Below are positions 23,135 to 24,221 of a DNA stretch of 24,221 nt, in pieces (position 1 is the stretch's first letter; every line of letters starts with the position of its first letter). The stretch lies in NCBI GenBank assembly GCA_050246915.1, contig JBFWVD010000068.1, positions 1-24,221 on the forward strand, in the 5' to 3' direction. The notes beneath the pieces are model-generated. The model saw nothing but the letters and a program-made list of their open reading frames with translations, did no database searches and had not been told where the DNA came from. Source of the DNA: JBFWVD01 sp050246915. Lineage in GTDB: Bacteria; Actinomycetota; Acidimicrobiia; Acidimicrobiales; Ilumatobacteraceae. The position numbers and the translations under genes were made by a program.

Positions 23135-24221
23135 ATGGCGGGACTCGATGATGCAAGCGGCTCCAACGACAATGACGCCCGGGTGATCTCCTGGATCGAA
23201 GCGGAGATGGGCGGCAAGGTGGTGTCGTGGGAACGACAGCCGCGTTGGCGGCCGATGTGGTTCGTCGACATCGACCGGGGCGGCACGGTCGAGAAGATCG
23301 TCATCCGCGGCGAACGGGCCGATTGTCCGCTGGCCTTCCCCCTCGAACACGAGATGAAGTTCCAGGGCCTGCTCGAGTCCCAGGGCATCCCGGTCCCCCA
23401 CGTCATCGGCTGGTGCGACAACCCCAAGGCCTATGCCATGTCGGTGGTGCCCGGCCAGCCCCACTTCAAGGGCGTCAAGACCGAGGATCGCGATCGCATC
23501 GTCGATGAGTACCTGCAGTGCATGGCTCGCATCCATTCCTTGCCGGTGGAACCGTTCGCCGAAGCAGGGATCGTGCGGGGCACGTCACCGGCCGACGCCG
23601 CCTACGTCGGTACCCGTCAGTTCGATCGCGTGTTCCGAGCCACCAAGGTGCGGCCCGATCCGCTGATGGAGTTCGTGCTCGGTTGGCTGAAGCGTCATCC
23701 CATGCCGGTGTCCGATCGAGAGTCGCCGGTGGTGTGGGACTCCGGTCAGTTCCATCACGACGGCAAGCACTTCTTGGCCGTGATGGACGTCGAAGCCGGC
23801 CATCTCGGTGATCCGATGATGGACCTCGCCGCGTGGCGTATGCGCGACACCGATCTGGGATTCGGTGACTTCAACAAGATCTACGCCCGTTACGCCGAGA
23901 TCACCGGCAAACCCGTCGACATGGCCGCCATCCAATGGCACCACCTCTACTTCACGCTCACCAACGAGCTGTCGTTCCACGGCCCGCTGGCCAAACCGGT
24001 GCTCGATACCGACTACATGACGTACGCGCATTGGGTGAGCGAGACCAACCTCCACGCCATCGAGACCATGGCCGAATACCTCGGCATCGAACTGGAAGAG
24101 GTGGACATCCCGGAGCCCACGTCGTCACCGGTGTCGGGTCCGCACGAGCACCTCTCGCACTCACTGCGGGCCATCAAGGTCGACGATCCCTACGTGAAGT
24201 ACCAGGTGCGCATCGCGTTCC
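23135..24221 (+). CDS. Phosphotransferase-family protein with divergent catalytic loop, 3' end outside the window
   Basis: The first 362 residues of a protein closely related to the 9558-10946 product. Shared segments include RWRPMWFVDIDRGG near the N-terminus, IVIRGER, DRDRIVDEYLQ, WDSGQFHH (201-208, at the same residue numbers as in the paralogue), MDVEAGHLGDPMMDLAAWRMRD and NKIYARYAEITGKPVD. As there, the canonical HGDxxxxN loop of APH kinases is not present, while the following metal-site Asp (Asp218 in MDVE) is kept. If the lengths match, about 100 residues are missing past the window edge. The ATG at 23135 lacks a strong ribosome site but sits 7 bases after a TAAGGT -10 box, so the transcript may be leaderless. 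The TetR box directly upstream puts it in the same regulon as the five-gene operon. Its function is unknown. Confidence 0.87.
   Translation, partial: MAGLDDASGSNDNDARVISWIEAEMGGKVVSWERQPRWRPMWFVDIDRGGTVEKIVIRGERADCPLAFPLEHEMKFQGLLESQGIPVPHVIGWCDNPKAYAMSVVPGQPHFKGVKTEDRDRIVDEYLQCMARIHSLPVEPFAEAGIVRGTSPADAAYVGTRQFDRVFRATKVRPDPLMEFVLGWLKRHPMPVSDRESPVVWDSGQFHHDGKHFLAVMDVEAGHLGDPMMDLAAWRMRDTDLGFGDFNKIYARYAEITGKPVDMAAIQWHHLYFTLTNELSFHGPLAKPVLDTDYMTYAHWVSETNLHAIETMAEYLGIELEEVDIPEPTSSPVSGPHEHLSHSLRAIKVDDPYVKYQVRIAF

Overview
The window reads as chromosomal DNA of a GC-rich actinobacterium. Gene content (F420-type LLM oxidoreductase, MmyB-type regulator, several FadD, FadE, EchA and CaiB-type proteins) and frequent GTG starts suggest the Acidimicrobiia or a relative; this placement is inference. 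It is densely packed with acyl-CoA and oxygenase catabolism genes. I see no tRNA, rRNA, CRISPR array, insertion sequence or phage gene. No gap exceeds 300 bases; the two largest (15173-15431 and 13453-13699) hold candidate regulatory sites.

Layout. 1-1013: 5' part of a type-B carboxylesterase, minus strand, divergent from a cytochrome P450 (1172-2365). The P450 is followed by a His-rich cupredoxin-like lipoprotein, and then by an atypical crotonase (3108-3884). 3924-8257, minus strand: an MmyB-type regulator, an acyl-CoA ligase, an LLM oxidoreductase and a TesB-like thioesterase. 8349-10946, plus strand: an acyl-CoA-dehydrogenase-fold flavoprotein followed by a divergent phosphotransferase-like protein. 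11068-15172, minus strand: an acyl-CoA ligase, a KshA-like Rieske oxygenase and a CaiB/BaiF CoA-transferase. 15432-16616, plus strand: a second flavoprotein paralogous to the first. 16663-22383, minus strand: a tight five-gene operon of acyl-CoA dehydrogenase, SDR, aminoglycoside-phosphotransferase-like (APH) kinase, crotonase and a fused two-subunit CoA-transferase. 22451-23041: a TetR regulator. 23135 to the end: a second divergent phosphotransferase-like gene, cut by the window edge.

How the parts may work together. The dehydrogenase of the five-gene operon carries motifs I recall from the acyl-CoA dehydrogenase domain of animal ACAD10/ACAD11, and the same operon has a canonical APH-fold kinase and an SDR. 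This is the gene set of phosphorylation-dependent hydroxyacyl-CoA catabolism (ACAD10/11 in animals, Lva enzymes in Pseudomonas), here combined with a crotonase lacking both usual glutamates and a GctA-GctB fusion.

A 14-bp palindrome CTAACG-NN-CGTTAG links the right half of the window. It occurs between the TetR gene and the operon, in front of the 23135 gene (13 of 14 bases), and between the ligase at 15172 and the flavoprotein at 15432 (12 of 14, centre changed). At the first two sites it lies inside the 17-base spacer of a plausible -35/-10 pair, which is classic repressor placement. I infer one TetR regulon covering at least eight genes, probably for degradation of a hydroxylated or alicyclic carboxylic acid. 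A steroid-like substrate is possible from the KshA-like Rieske protein and the KstR2-like look of the TetR, but is not proven.
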